DNA of 64,000 bases from CAVSRC01 sp963750065 (GTDB lineage Bacteria > Pseudomonadota > Alphaproteobacteria > Rhizobiales > Kaistiaceae): positions 186,001-250,000 of the forward strand of contig CAVVPK010000015.1 of assembly GCA_963750065.1 (NCBI GenBank), read 5' to 3'. Below the pieces are notes generated by a model. It saw only the letters and a program-made list of their open reading frames with translations, searched no databases and was not told the DNA's origin. Position numbers and translations under genes: made by a program. Numbering within the stretch: the stretch's first letter is position 1; each line of letters starts with the position of its first letter. Shown here piece by piece: positions 8,813 through 17,431 of the stretch.

Positions 8813-10015
8813 ATGTCATCCGGCAATCCATCCGGCGGTGCTCGCTTTGACTGGCTGGATCCGCTCGGCCTCGACGACCAGTTGAGCGAGGAGGAGCGGT
8901 TGATCCGCGATGCGGTTCGCGACTACGCGCAGGAAAAACTGCTGCCGCGTGTGGTCCCGGCCTTCCGCGAGGAGCGTTTCGATCGCGAAATCATGAACGA
9001 GTTGGGGGCGCTGGGCCTGCTCGGCGCGACCATCCCGGAGGAGTATGGCGGCGGTGGCGCCTCTTACGTCACCTATGGGTTGATCGCGCGCGAGGTGGAG
9101 CGGGTCGATTCGGGCTACCGGTCGGCGATGAGCGTGCAGTCCTCGCTGGTCATGCATCCCATCCACGCCTATGGCAGCGACGATCAGCGACGGAAGTACC
9201 TGCCGAAGCTCGCCACCGGTGAGATCGTCGGTTGCTTCGGCCTGACCGAACCGGATCATGGCTCCGATCCTGGCGGCATGACGACCCGCGCCGAGAAGGT
9301 GGCAGATGGCTACCGCCTGACCGGCGCCAAGACCTGGATCACCAACTCCCCGATCGCTGACGTGATGGTTGTGTGGGCGAAATCGGTCGCCCACGACAAT
9401 GCCATCCGCGGCTTTCTGCTGGAGCGCGGCGTGGTGGGGCTGTCGACGCCGAAGATCGCGGGCAAGGTCAGCCTGCGCGCCTCGGTCACCGGCGAGATCG
9501 TCATGGACGGCGTGGTCGTGCCGGAAGAAAACCTGCTCCCCGACGCATCCGGTCTCGGCGGACCGTTCGGCTGCCTCAGCCGGGCTCGCTACGGCATCGC
9601 CTGGGGGGTGATGGGGGCGGCCGAAGACTGCTGGCAGCGGGCGCGCGACTATGTGCTCGATCGCAAGCAGTTCGGCCGGCCGCTGGCGGCCAACCAGCTC
9701 ATCCAGAAGAAGCTCGCCGACATGCAGACCGAGATCGCGCTGGGGCTGCAGGCGGCTCTGCGCGTCGGCCGGATGTTCGACGAAGGCAAGATGGCGCCGG
9801 AGATGATCAGCCTGGTCAAGCGCAACAATTGCGGCAAGGCGCTCGACATCGCGCGGACGGCGCGCGACATGCACGGCGGCAACGGCATCGCCGACGAGTT
9901 CCACGTCATCCGCCACATGGTCAATCTCGAGTCGGTCAACACCTATGAAGGCACCCACGACATCCACGCCCTGATTCTCGGCCGAGCTCAGACTGGAATC
10001 GCCGCCTTCTCATGA
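8813..10015 (+). CDS. gcdH: Glutaryl-CoA dehydrogenase
   Basis: A 400-residue acyl-CoA dehydrogenase of the glutaryl-CoA class. It oxidises and decarboxylates glutaryl-CoA to crotonyl-CoA and passes electrons to ETF. The diagnostic C-terminal NTYEGTHDIHALILGRAQTG is present with catalytic base E379. The substrate-binding Arg region GYRSAMSVQSSLVMHPI, the FAD motifs CFGLTEPDHGSD and KTWITNSP, and ARDMHGGNGI are intact. The ATG at 8813 follows a GAGGGGG stretch. The 3' end overlaps the CoA-transferase gene (ATGA at 10012). With the next two genes it makes a complete glutarate oxidation and electron-delivery module. Confidence 0.94.
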   Translation: MSSGNPSGGARFDWLDPLGLDDQLSEEERLIRDAVRDYAQEKLLPRVVPAFREERFDREIMNELGALGLLGATIPEEYGGGGASYVTYGLIAREVERVDSGYRSAMSVQSSLVMHPIHAYGSDDQRRKYLPKLATGEIVGCFGLTEPDHGSDPGGMTTRAEKVADGYRLTGAKTWITNSPIADVMVVWAKSVAHDNAIRGFLLERGVVGLSTPKIAGKVSLRASVTGEIVMDGVVVPEENLLPDASGLGGPFGCLSRARYGIAWGVMGAAEDCWQRARDYVLDRKQFGRPLAANQLIQKKLADMQTEIALGLQAALRVGRMFDEGKMAPEMISLVKRNNCGKALDIARTARDMHGGNGIADEFHVIRHMVNLESVNTYEGTHDIHALILGRAQTGIAAFS

Positions 10016-11223
10016 CAGTGAATCCGTCGCCGCTCGCCGGCCTCAAGGTCCTCGAACTCGCGCGGGTCCTGGCCGGGCCTTGGGCGGGCCAGCTTCTCGC
10101 CGATCTCGGTGCCACGGTGGTCAAGGTCGAACGGCCGGGCTCCGGCGATGAAACTCGCGCCTGGGGGCCGCCCTTCGTGCCCGGGGAAGGCGACGAGCCG
10201 CAGACGTCCGCCTATTTTCATGCGACCAATCGCGGCAAGCGCTCGATCGTGGCCGACTTCACCGACGCCTCCGACCGCGCCATGGTGCTCAGTCTCGCTG
10301 CGGAGGCGGACGTCGTGGTGGAGAACTTCAAGGTCGGCGGACTGGCGGCCTTCGGGCTCGACTATGCCAGCCTGTCTGCGATCAATCCCGACCTGGTCTA
10401 CTGTTCCATCACCGGCTTCGGCCAGGACGGCCCGTATGCCGCACGTCTCGGCTATGACTTCATCGTCCAGGGCATGTCGGGGCTGATGGACCTGACCGGC
10501 CGGGCAGGGGACGAGCCACAGAAGGTCGGCATCGCCTGCGCCGATATCTTCACCGGCCTTTATGCAGCGAGCGCCATCCTGGCAGCCGTGCATCAGCGCC
10601 AGCAGAGTGGTCACGGCACGCATATCGATCTCAGCCTGATGGACTGCCAGGTGGCTGTGCTCTCCAATCAGGCGATGAGCTACCTCGCCTCGGATGTCTC
10701 CCCGCGTCGGCTGGGCAATGCCCATCCCACGATCGTCCCCTACCAGGTGTTTGCGACGCAGGACGGCCATATCATCATCGCCGCCGGCAACGATCAGCAG
10801 TTCCGCCGCCTGTGTGAGGTTCTCGGCATGGATGCGCTGGCCACTGACACCCGTTTTGCGAAGAATGCGAGCCGCGTCGACAATCGCGCGGCATTGATCG
10901 CCATTCTGGCTGAGGTTGTCGCCCAGCGTTCCTCACAGGAGCTGTTGGCAGCGCTGGAGCAGTCGCAGGTTCCTGCCGGTCCGATCAACCGCGTCGATCA
11001 GGTTTTTGCCGATCCGCAAGTCGTTCATCGCGGCATGCAGCGCAACGTTGCCCGACCCGATGGCTCAACGGTTCCTACGGTGCGTTCGCCGATCCTGTAC
11101 GACTCGGTTGCGGCGCTTGCCGTGCGCGCCAGCCCTGGCATCGGAGAGGCGACCGCCGGCATGCGGGCGGCCTTCGGCAAGGGGGAGAGCCTTTGGCAGG
11201 CAATCGCTGATGGGGTCCAATGA
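10012..11223 (+). CDS. Class III (CaiB/BaiF) CoA transferase, probably glutarate CoA-transferase
   Basis: A 403-residue family III CoA transferase. It opens with LKVLELARVLAGPWAGQLLADLGATVVKVE, has VVENFKVGGL and GYDFIVQGMSGLM, and carries the conserved nucleophile region GIACADIFTGLYAA with D178 as the likely catalytic Asp. The family moves CoA between carboxylates. Placed directly after glutaryl-CoA dehydrogenase with a 4-bp overlap, it most likely activates glutarate using succinyl-CoA or a similar donor, as in mammalian SUGCT. The stop overlaps the next ATG (11220). Other dicarboxylates are possible substrates. Confidence 0.88.
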   Translation: MTVNPSPLAGLKVLELARVLAGPWAGQLLADLGATVVKVERPGSGDETRAWGPPFVPGEGDEPQTSAYFHATNRGKRSIVADFTDASDRAMVLSLAAEADVVVENFKVGGLAAFGLDYASLSAINPDLVYCSITGFGQDGPYAARLGYDFIVQGMSGLMDLTGRAGDEPQKVGIACADIFTGLYAASAILAAVHQRQQSGHGTHIDLSLMDCQVAVLSNQAMSYLASDVSPRRLGNAHPTIVPYQVFATQDGHIIIAAGNDQQFRRLCEVLGMDALATDTRFAKNASRVDNRAALIAILAEVVAQRSSQELLAALEQSQVPAGPINRVDQVFADPQVVHRGMQRNVARPDGSTVPTVRSPILYDSVAALAVRASPGIGEATAGMRAAFGKGESLWQAIADGVQ

Positions 11224-12890
11224 GTTCGGTTGAAACGCAATCATCGGAACCGCGCGAATCGATGGATTTCGACGTCGTGATCGTCGGCGCCGGCCCGGCA
11301 GGTCTGGCGGCAGCGATCCGGCTGAAGCAGATCGCCGCCGACCTCTCGGTGGTGGTGCTGGAGAAGGGCTCCGAGGTCGGCGCCCATATCCTCTCCGGCG
11401 CGGTTCTCGACCCGATCGGCCTCGACCGGCTGCTGCCGGACTGGCGGGAGGATGCGGACTGCCCGGTCAAGACGCCGGTGAGCGAGGACCGCTTCCTGTG
11501 GCTGGGGGCGGCGGGTGAAGCACGCCTGCCCAATTTCCTGCTGCCACCGCTGATGCGCAATCACGGCAATTACGTCGTCTCGCTGGGCGACGTCTGCCGC
11601 TGGCTGGCGGGCAAGGCGGAGGCGCTGGGCGTCGAGATCTTTCCGGGCTTCGCCGCGGTGGAAACGCTGCATGACGACAACGGCGCGGTCATCGGCGTGG
11701 CGACCGGCGACATGGGAATCGGCCGCGACGGCAAGCCCAAGGCCGGCTTCCAGCGCGGCATGGAACTCAAGGCCAAGTACACGCTGATCGGCGAAGGGGC
11801 GCGTGGGCTCCTGGCGAAGTCGTTGATTGCCCGCTTCGGCCTCAGCCAGGGGCGCGAGCCGCAGAAATTCGGCATCGGCTTCAAGGAACTGTGGAGGATA
11901 GCGCCGGACAGGCACCGGCCCGGGCAGGTGCAGCATTCTTTCGGCTGGCCGCTCGACAACCGCACCGGAGGCGGCGCGTTTGTCTATCACTTCGGCGACA
12001 ATCTGGTGTCGATCGGCTTCGTCGTTCACCTCAACTACGCCAATCCCAACCTGTCGCCCTTCGAGGAGTTCCAGCGCTTCAAGACCCATCCGTCGATCCG
12101 ACCGCTGCTGGAAGGGGGAAAACGCCTCTCCTATGGCGCACGCGCAATCACCGAGGGCGGCTGGCAATCGGTGCCGAAACTCGCCTTTCCCGGCGGTGCG
12201 CTGATCGGCTGTTCGGCCGGCCTGGTCAACGTGGCGCGCATCAAGGGCAGCCACAACGCCATGCTCTCCGGCATGTTGGCCGCGGAACACGTCAGCCGAG
12301 CGATCGCCGGCGGCCGCGGCAATGACGAGCTGACCGCCTATGAGGCGGCGTGGCGAACGTCCGCCATCGGCGACGACCTGAAGCCGGTGCGCAACGTCAA
12401 GCCGCTGTGGTCGAAGCTGGGCACGCTTGCCGGCGTCGTCGCGGCGGGCCTGGATCTGTGGACCAATACGTTCGGCTTCTCGCTGTTCGGCACGCTTCGC
12501 CACGGCAAGGCCGACCACGAAGCGACGCTGCCGGCGGCAAAGGCGAAGCCAATCGCCTATCCGAAGCCCGACGGCGTGGTCAGCTTCGACCGGTTCTCCT
12601 CGGTCTACCTGTCGGGCACCGCCCATGCGGAAGACCAGCCGGTGCATCTTTATGTGCGCGACATGGGATTGCAGAAAACCTCGGAGCACGATGTCTTCGC
12701 CGGGCTGTCGGCGCGCTATTGCCCGGCCGGCGTCTATGAGTGGATCGAAGAGGGCGCGGACGCCCCACGCCTGCAGATCAACGCCGTGAACTGCGTCCAC
12801 TGCAAGACCTGCGACATCAAGGACCCCAACCAGAACATCGACTGGCTGGCGCCGGAAGGCGGTGGCGGGCCAAACTATCCGAACATGTGA
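11220..12890 (+). CDS. Electron transfer flavoprotein-ubiquinone oxidoreductase
   Basis: A 556-residue inner-membrane-associated flavoprotein that takes electrons from ETF and reduces ubiquinone. The FAD-binding fold is at the N terminus (FDVVIVGAGPAGLAAAIRLKQ), and ETF-QO hallmarks GSEVGAHILSGAVLDP and AFPGGALIGCSAGLVN follow. The C-terminal 4Fe-4S site is complete, with C501 in CPAGVYEW and C525, C528 and C531 in NCVHCKTCDIKDP. It overlaps the CoA-transferase stop by 4 bp. Having its own ETF-QO beside gcdH lets glutarate-derived electrons reach quinone independently of a chromosomal copy. ETF itself is not encoded in the window. Confidence 0.95.
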   Translation: MSSVETQSSEPRESMDFDVVIVGAGPAGLAAAIRLKQIAADLSVVVLEKGSEVGAHILSGAVLDPIGLDRLLPDWREDADCPVKTPVSEDRFLWLGAAGEARLPNFLLPPLMRNHGNYVVSLGDVCRWLAGKAEALGVEIFPGFAAVETLHDDNGAVIGVATGDMGIGRDGKPKAGFQRGMELKAKYTLIGEGARGLLAKSLIARFGLSQGREPQKFGIGFKELWRIAPDRHRPGQVQHSFGWPLDNRTGGGAFVYHFGDNLVSIGFVVHLNYANPNLSPFEEFQRFKTHPSIRPLLEGGKRLSYGARAITEGGWQSVPKLAFPGGALIGCSAGLVNVARIKGSHNAMLSGMLAAEHVSRAIAGGRGNDELTAYEAAWRTSAIGDDLKPVRNVKPLWSKLGTLAGVVAAGLDLWTNTFGFSLFGTLRHGKADHEATLPAAKAKPIAYPKPDGVVSFDRFSSVYLSGTAHAEDQPVHLYVRDMGLQKTSEHDVFAGLSARYCPAGVYEWIEEGADAPRLQINAVNCVHCKTCDIKDPNQNIDWLAPEGGGGPNYPNM

Positions 12891-13016
12891 CGCGGGCCGG
12901 ATGACCATCCCGGAAGCGCAGTCGCGCGGCTTCGTGATGGCGAATCCGCTTCGGACCGTTCCTATCGCGCGGCGGAGACGTCTTCGCCGCGCTGGTTCCA
13001 TCGGTGCCGCTTATGC
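12891..13016. other. Gene-free stretch after the glutarate operon
   Basis: Between the ETF-QO stop and the first copy of the dispersed repeat at 13017 there is no convincing coding sequence and no hairpin with a T tract. The sequence keeps the high GC of its surroundings. It may be the eroded edge of a mobile element whose repeat copy begins at 13017. Confidence 0.5.
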
Positions 13017-13173
13017 AAACGGCGGGAATGCTTTCTCACGGTTGACCGAATCCATGTTGTTTTGGGGTGAGCATCGGCGCCGATCGTGACCCCACCTTGA
13101 CGCGGCTTTCCTAACTCCCGACAGAGCGTTACCGGCGACACTGCCACCGACGTGATCCACATGCCGATTCACA
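13017..13173. repeat. Dispersed repeat, copy A (near full length)
   Basis: The first of four related segments. Its left part reads GGAATGCTTTCTCACGGTTG. It is followed by a palindromic core ATCGGCGCCGAT at 13073-13084 and a right part containing CCCGACAGAGCGTTACCGGC and a GATTCACA end. The copy at 31805-31962 shares all three parts in the same order and orientation. Partial copies lie at 21209-21256 and 54685-54720. No transposase is associated. It is probably a terminus or non-autonomous remnant of a mobile element, but I cannot name the family. Confidence 0.7.
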
Positions 13174-13197
13174 TCCGGAAAAGCCGGGACGCTTCAC

Positions 13198-13704
13198 TCA
13201 GGCACTCCGATATCTCCCCAGTAGATAGGCGAGTTTGGCGGGCATCGAGAGCTGCCGGGTCGCGATATACACGCGCCGGGGCGTATAGTGGCCTGTCTCG
13301 TGCAGCATGTTCACGGTCGCGACGAGTTCACCGCGCAGGCTGACCGGCAGATTGACCACCGACTGGCAGCCGAGCGCGTTGATGAGTTCGTGATCTGGGA
13401 AAACCTTCGCAATTTCTTCGATCGTATTGGCGACGAATGGGCGGCGGTCGCGATGAACGACGTCGAACCAATCGTCGCGATTGATCGGCTTGGTGCCCGT
13501 TGCCGGGTAGGCCTCGGGCTCGCTGGTATAGGTGCGGCGCGCGACACCCTCCGCCATGTCAACGGTCATCACAGTGAAAAGCTTAACGCCGACGGCCGCC
13601 TCCGCCAGCGTCTGCAGTGCGCCGAATGCTTCGTCCGGCGTTCTTGTCAGCGCGATGGCGTGGTCGAACTCGGCCAACGCCATTTCCACGATGGAACTGC
13701 TCAT
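13198..13704 (-). CDS. GAF-domain protein
   Basis: A 168-residue protein made almost entirely of one GAF domain. It has a helical start (ALAEFDHAIALTRTPDEAFGALQTLAEAAVGVKLFTVMTVD), a strand with YTSEPEAYPATGTKPI, and the NALGCQSVVNLPV segment followed by GELVATVNMLHETGHYTP. Proteins of this build bind small ligands. The gene is the last of the peptide-importer operon, 18 bp after the ATPase stop. It may sense or bind the imported compound, or modulate a regulator. There is no DNA-binding or catalytic domain. The ATG at 13704 gives the full domain. Confidence 0.78.
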   Translation of the reverse strand: MSSSIVEMALAEFDHAIALTRTPDEAFGALQTLAEAAVGVKLFTVMTVDMAEGVARRTYTSEPEAYPATGTKPINRDDWFDVVHRDRRPFVANTIEEIAKVFPDHELINALGCQSVVNLPVSLRGELVATVNMLHETGHYTPRRVYIATRQLSMPAKLAYLLGRYRSA

Positions 13705-13722
13705 CTGGATGCTCTTTCGATG

Positions 13723-14463
13723 TTATGAGGTCTTGCCGCCGCTCGCCGTGTAAAGCTCGCGAGAATAGGGATCGTTCAGCGCGCCCGTCTTCAACTGCGA
13801 CACATCCGCCGTTTCGACGATCCGACCGCGCCGCATCACCGCAAGCCGATCGCACAGAAACGAGACCACCGGCAGATTGTGGGTGACGAGCAGGTAGGTA
13901 AGATCCTGCTCTGCCTTCAGCCTTTTCAGCAGATTGAGGATTTCCGCCTGCACCGACACGTCGAGCGCGGAGGTCGGCTCGTCGAGCAGCAGCACTTTCG
14001 GCTCAAGCATCATCGCTCGCGCAATGGCGACGCGCTGGCGCTGGCCGCCGGAAAGCTGGTGCGGATAGCGGAAGCGGAAGCGGCGGTCGAGCCCAACGGC
14101 CTGAAGCATTGCCTCGATCCGATTGCTGCGTCCGCCGATGCCATGGACCTGGAGGGGCTCGTTGAGCGTCGAATCGATGGTCTTGCGCGGATGGAGCGAT
14201 CCATAGGGGTCCTGGAAGACCATCTGGCACTGGCGCGCGAATGCCTTGTCGATGCCCGGTCGGCGCGGCTGGCCGAGAACGGTTATGCCGCCGGTCCAAA
14301 CCGTGCCGAGCCCGGCAATGGCCCGCAAAATTGTCGATTTGCCGGAACCGCTTTCGCCGACCAGCCCGAAGCTTTCGCCTTCTTCGACCTCGAAACTGGC
14401 GCCGAAAGTGACCTTGGTGTCGCCATAGGAGATATCGACTGCGTTCAGCAAGATGGCGCTCAT
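13723..14463 (-). CDS. Peptide-type ABC transporter ATP-binding protein (DppF/OppF type)
   Basis: A 246-residue ATPase with Walker A GESGSGKST, signature LSGGQRQRVAIARAM, Walker B VLLLDEPTSALD and the switch region TYLLVTHNL. It pairs with the DppD-type ATPase encoded just upstream and overlaps its stop by 4 bp (ATGA at 14460-14463). The C-terminal oligopeptide-specific extension seen in OppF is shorter than usual, as in the compact DppF-like ATPases of nickel and small-peptide systems. The start at 14463 is fixed by the overlap. It powers the importer formed by the permeases at 15293 and 16198. Confidence 0.9.
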   Translation of the reverse strand: MSAILLNAVDISYGDTKVTFGASFEVEEGESFGLVGESGSGKSTILRAIAGLGTVWTGGITVLGQPRRPGIDKAFARQCQMVFQDPYGSLHPRKTIDSTLNEPLQVHGIGGRSNRIEAMLQAVGLDRRFRFRYPHQLSGGQRQRVAIARAMMLEPKVLLLDEPTSALDVSVQAEILNLLKRLKAEQDLTYLLVTHNLPVVSFLCDRLAVMRRGRIVETADVSQLKTGALNDPYSRELYTASGGKTS

Positions 14464-15296
14464 GTCGCGTCCCACTGGCTGCGATCGAGCACGGGCAGAA
14501 CGTCGCGCGTCTCGTTCATATGCGGCATAGCGGCGAGGAGGCCCTGCGTGTAGGGGTGCGTCGCTCGCGAGAGTTCGCTCGCCACGCATTCCTCGACCAC
14601 TTCGCCGGCATTCATCACCAGGATCCGGTCGCAATAACGTGAGACGAGATCGAGATCGTGACTGATGAGAATGAGGCCCATGCCCTTGTTGCGGACCAGC
14701 TCGTCCATGATGTCGAGAACCTGTGCCTGAACCGACACGTCGAGGGCAGAGGTCGGCTCGTCGGCGATCAAGAGATCGGGTTCCGGAACGAGCATCATGG
14801 CGATCATCACGCGCTGGCCCATGCCGCCGGAAACCTCGTGGGGGTAGAGCCGCATGACGCGCTGCGGATCGTCGATGCGCACCGCCTCGAGCATGTCGCG
14901 GCTGCGCTCGGCGATCTCGCGACCGGACAGGCTTGTGTGTGCCACGAGCGCTTCGGCGATCTGGGCGCCGATGGTCATGACCGGATTGAGCGAGAATTTC
15001 GGGTCCTGCATGACCATGGAAATACGGGCGCCACGAATGGCGCGCATCTGTCTTTCGCTCTGCGCAAGGATATCGATGCCCGAAAAGCGCAGCCGGTCGG
15101 CCGTGATCCTGCCGGGCGGGCGGATGAGACTGAGGATGGAGCGGCCGGTCAACGATTTGCCAGAGCCGCTTTCACCGACGATGCCGAGCCGTTCGCGTCC
15201 GAGCTCGAAGGAGATGCCCCTGACCACCTCTGCACGCCCGTATGGGGTGGGAAAGCTGACGCGGAGATTCGCGATATCAAGCAGGGGGGCCGTCAC
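14460..15296 (-). CDS. Peptide-type ABC transporter ATP-binding protein (DppD/OppD type)
   Basis: A 278-residue ATPase. Walker A is GESGSGKSLT, with the usual change after the Lys in DppD. The signature is VSGGMGQRVMIAMML, Walker B is LLIADEPTSALD, and the switch His lies in LILISHDLDLV. The C terminus has the HPYTQGLLAAMPHMNE segment typical of oligopeptide ATPases. The likely start is the GTG at 15296, overlapping the stop of the DppC-type permease (GTGA). It works as a heterodimer with the 14463 ATPase. Confidence 0.9.
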   Translation of the reverse strand: MTAPLLDIANLRVSFPTPYGRAEVVRGISFELGRERLGIVGESGSGKSLTGRSILSLIRPPGRITADRLRFSGIDILAQSERQMRAIRGARISMVMQDPKFSLNPVMTIGAQIAEALVAHTSLSGREIAERSRDMLEAVRIDDPQRVMRLYPHEVSGGMGQRVMIAMMLVPEPDLLIADEPTSALDVSVQAQVLDIMDELVRNKGMGLILISHDLDLVSRYCDRILVMNAGEVVEECVASELSRATHPYTQGLLAAMPHMNETRDVLPVLDRSQWDAT

Positions 15297-16198
15297 GACT
15301 TTTCCCCCTGCCGTGGATCGAGGACATCTCGCAGACCGTCGCCGAGGAAGCAGAAACCGAGGCTGACGATGATGATGGCGAAGCCTGGCATGGTGGCGAC
15401 CCACCATTGATCGAGGATGAAGGTGCGCCCGCGCGAGATCATGGCGCCCCATTCGGGCAGCGGCGGTTGCGCGCCAAGGCCGATGAAGCCGAGGCCCGCC
15501 GCGGTCAAAATGATGCCAGCCATGTCAAGTGTGACGCGGATGATCATCGACGAGGTGCAGAGCGGCAGGATGTGGGCCGAGATGATACGTGCGGCGGAGG
15601 CGCCCTGCATCTGCACGGCGGCAATGAACTCGGAATTGCGGAAGGTCAGCGTTTCGGCCCGCGCGATGCGCGCATAGGTCGGCCATGCGGTTATCGCAAT
15701 AGCGATGATGGCGTTCTCGACGCCCGGGCCGAGGGCGGCGACGAAGGCCAGCGCCAGGATGAGCTTGGGCATCGACAGGAAGACGTCCGTGACACCCATG
15801 AGCACCCTGTCGGTCCAGCCGCCGAAATAGCCCGAGATCGCACCGACAACGAGCCCGATCGGGGCAGAGATGACGGCCACCAGCAAGACGATCATGAGCG
15901 TGATACGCGAGCCGTAGACGACGCGCGAATAAATGTCGCGCCCGAGTTCATCCGTCCCCATCCAATGCTCGGAGCTCGGTGGTTGCAGCCTGTTGGCGAG
16001 TTCCTGCCCGATGGGGGAATGGGGCGCGATCAGCGGCGCGAAGATGGCGGTCAGAATCAATACGAGGACGATGATGAGCCCGAGTGTCGCCAGCGGGTTG
16101 TGCAGAAGGGCCGCAGTGACGCGATAGGCCCGGCCCATGCTTGCCTGAAAACGCGAGGTTGGGGAATCGGCAAGGAGCCAGTCGCGGGTCGTCGCCAT
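15293..16198 (-). CDS. Peptide-type ABC transporter permease (DppC type)
   Basis: A 301-residue permease with an N-terminal helix (LATLGLIIVLVLILTAIFAPLIAP), the DppC hallmark MGTDELGRDIYSRVVYGSRITL, a run of further helices and the loop ITAWPTYARIARAETLTFRNSEFI, which contacts the ATPase. The ATG at 16198 overlaps the stop of the DppB-type gene. Together with that product it forms the inner-membrane channel of a peptide or other amine-compound importer. Confidence 0.92.
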   Translation of the reverse strand: MATTRDWLLADSPTSRFQASMGRAYRVTAALLHNPLATLGLIIVLVLILTAIFAPLIAPHSPIGQELANRLQPPSSEHWMGTDELGRDIYSRVVYGSRITLMIVLLVAVISAPIGLVVGAISGYFGGWTDRVLMGVTDVFLSMPKLILALAFVAALGPGVENAIIAIAITAWPTYARIARAETLTFRNSEFIAAVQMQGASAARIISAHILPLCTSSMIIRVTLDMAGIILTAAGLGFIGLGAQPPLPEWGAMISRGRTFILDQWWVATMPGFAIIIVSLGFCFLGDGLRDVLDPRQGEKS

Positions 16199-17220
16199 CA
16201 GCGGGCCCTCGGATCGAGGACGCGATAGAGCACATCCGATATCTTGTTGATGAAGATGAAGACCGAACCGATGACGAGGGTCGCACCAAGAACGGCGTTC
16301 ATGTCGGCGTTCAGAAGCGCGGTCGTCAGATAGTTGCCTATGCCGGGCCAGGAGAACACAGTCTCGATCATCACCGAGCCCTCGAGCAGTCCGGCATAGC
16401 TCAGGCCGATGACCGTGATCAGCGGCACCAGGATCGGCCGGAAGGCATGGCGCCAGATGACGATCCGTTCCGGGAGACCCTTGACCCGCGCGGTGGTGAC
16501 GAATTCCTGGCTTAGCTGGTCAAGCATGAATGAGCGCGTCATGCGGGCGATATAGGCGAGGCTGAAAAATCCGAGGACCGAGGCCGGAAGGATGAGATGG
16601 GTGATGGCATTGAAGAAGATGCTGGGCTCGCCCGCCAGAAGGCTGTCGACGAGGATGAGGCCGGTCACCGGCGGAATGAGCCCGTCATAATAAATGTCGA
16701 GCCGTCCCGGCCCGCCGACCCATCCGAGATGGGCGTAGAAGACGGCAAGACCGACGAGGCCGAGCCAGAAGGCGGGCACCGAGTAGCCGAGCAGGCCGAA
16801 AACGCGGATGATCTGATCGAGCCACGTACCCTGTCTGCTGGCGGCGTAAACGCCCATCGGCACGCCGAGCATGACGCCGATAATGATGCCGATGGTCGCC
16901 ATTTCGAGGGTGGCAGGAAAGAAGCGGCTCAGATCCTCGATCACCGGCCGGCCCGTCGAGACCGACATGCCGAAATGGCCCTGCGCGATGTCGGCGACAT
17001 ACGAGATGAACTGGACGATCAGCGGCTTGTCGAGGCCCATCGCCTGCTTGGCGGCATTGTAGACCGCGGGCGTGGCGCGGTCTCCGACGGCGGAGAGCAC
17101 CGGGTCGATCGGGATGACGCGGCCGATGAAGAAGGTGATGGCAAGAAGGCCCAAAAAGGTCAGGAGGACCGTGACGACGAATCCGCCAAAGGCCAGCAAA
17201 AGCCGGTGAGCGTGCTTCAC
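16198..17220 (-). CDS. Peptide-type ABC transporter permease (DppB type)
   Basis: A 340-residue permease. A long first helix (LLLAFGGFVVTVLLTFLGLL) precedes the periplasmic loop with RVIPIDPVLSAVGDRAT. The C-terminal region RVKGLPERIVIWRHAFRPILVPLITVIG is the DppB loop and end. I chose the GTG at 17220 because a GAGG motif lies 5 bp upstream and it starts just before the first helix. An in-frame ATG at 17256 would add 12 residues but has a poorer ribosome site. It is the first gene of the - strand operon 17220-13198 and diverges from the XRE-cupin regulator. Confidence 0.9.
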   Translation of the reverse strand: MKHAHRLLLAFGGFVVTVLLTFLGLLAITFFIGRVIPIDPVLSAVGDRATPAVYNAAKQAMGLDKPLIVQFISYVADIAQGHFGMSVSTGRPVIEDLSRFFPATLEMATIGIIIGVMLGVPMGVYAASRQGTWLDQIIRVFGLLGYSVPAFWLGLVGLAVFYAHLGWVGGPGRLDIYYDGLIPPVTGLILVDSLLAGEPSIFFNAITHLILPASVLGFFSLAYIARMTRSFMLDQLSQEFVTTARVKGLPERIVIWRHAFRPILVPLITVIGLSYAGLLEGSVMIETVFSWPGIGNYLTTALLNADMNAVLGATLVIGSVFIFINKISDVLYRVLDPRAR

Positions 17221-17374
17221 ATGCGCCTCTGTGCCGGAAAGCCGGGCAGGTCGCATCGTGGGCGTCAGGTCCTGCGGTTCGAAGCTCAATTGGCCAACGT
17301 TCTCCTTGAAAATCGAATGAAAACACTTGCAGCCGGATGGGCATGCCACCCCTGCTCGTCACTTTTCGCTTGCG

Positions 17375-17388
17375 ATCATATAAATGAT
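17375..17388. promoter_or_regulatory. AT-rich divergent promoter region with a candidate operator dyad
   Basis: The 211 bp between the DppB-type permease (-) and the XRE-cupin regulator (+) become strongly AT-rich near 17370-17415, unlike the rest of the window. A dyad ATCAT-ATAA-ATGAT at 17375-17388 lies in this segment and is a plausible site for the adjacent regulator or a promoter element. This is inference from position and symmetry only. Confidence 0.35.
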
Positions 17389-17431
17389 TTTGCTTTCATA
17401 AAAAAAATTTTGGCGACGCGGGGATGCACAG

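Noticed and set aside
11241..13001. Long - strand frame of 586 codons opposite ETF-QO
   Set aside because: It mirrors the ETF-QO gene, whose motifs are complete on the + strand. Composition is typical of an antisense shadow.
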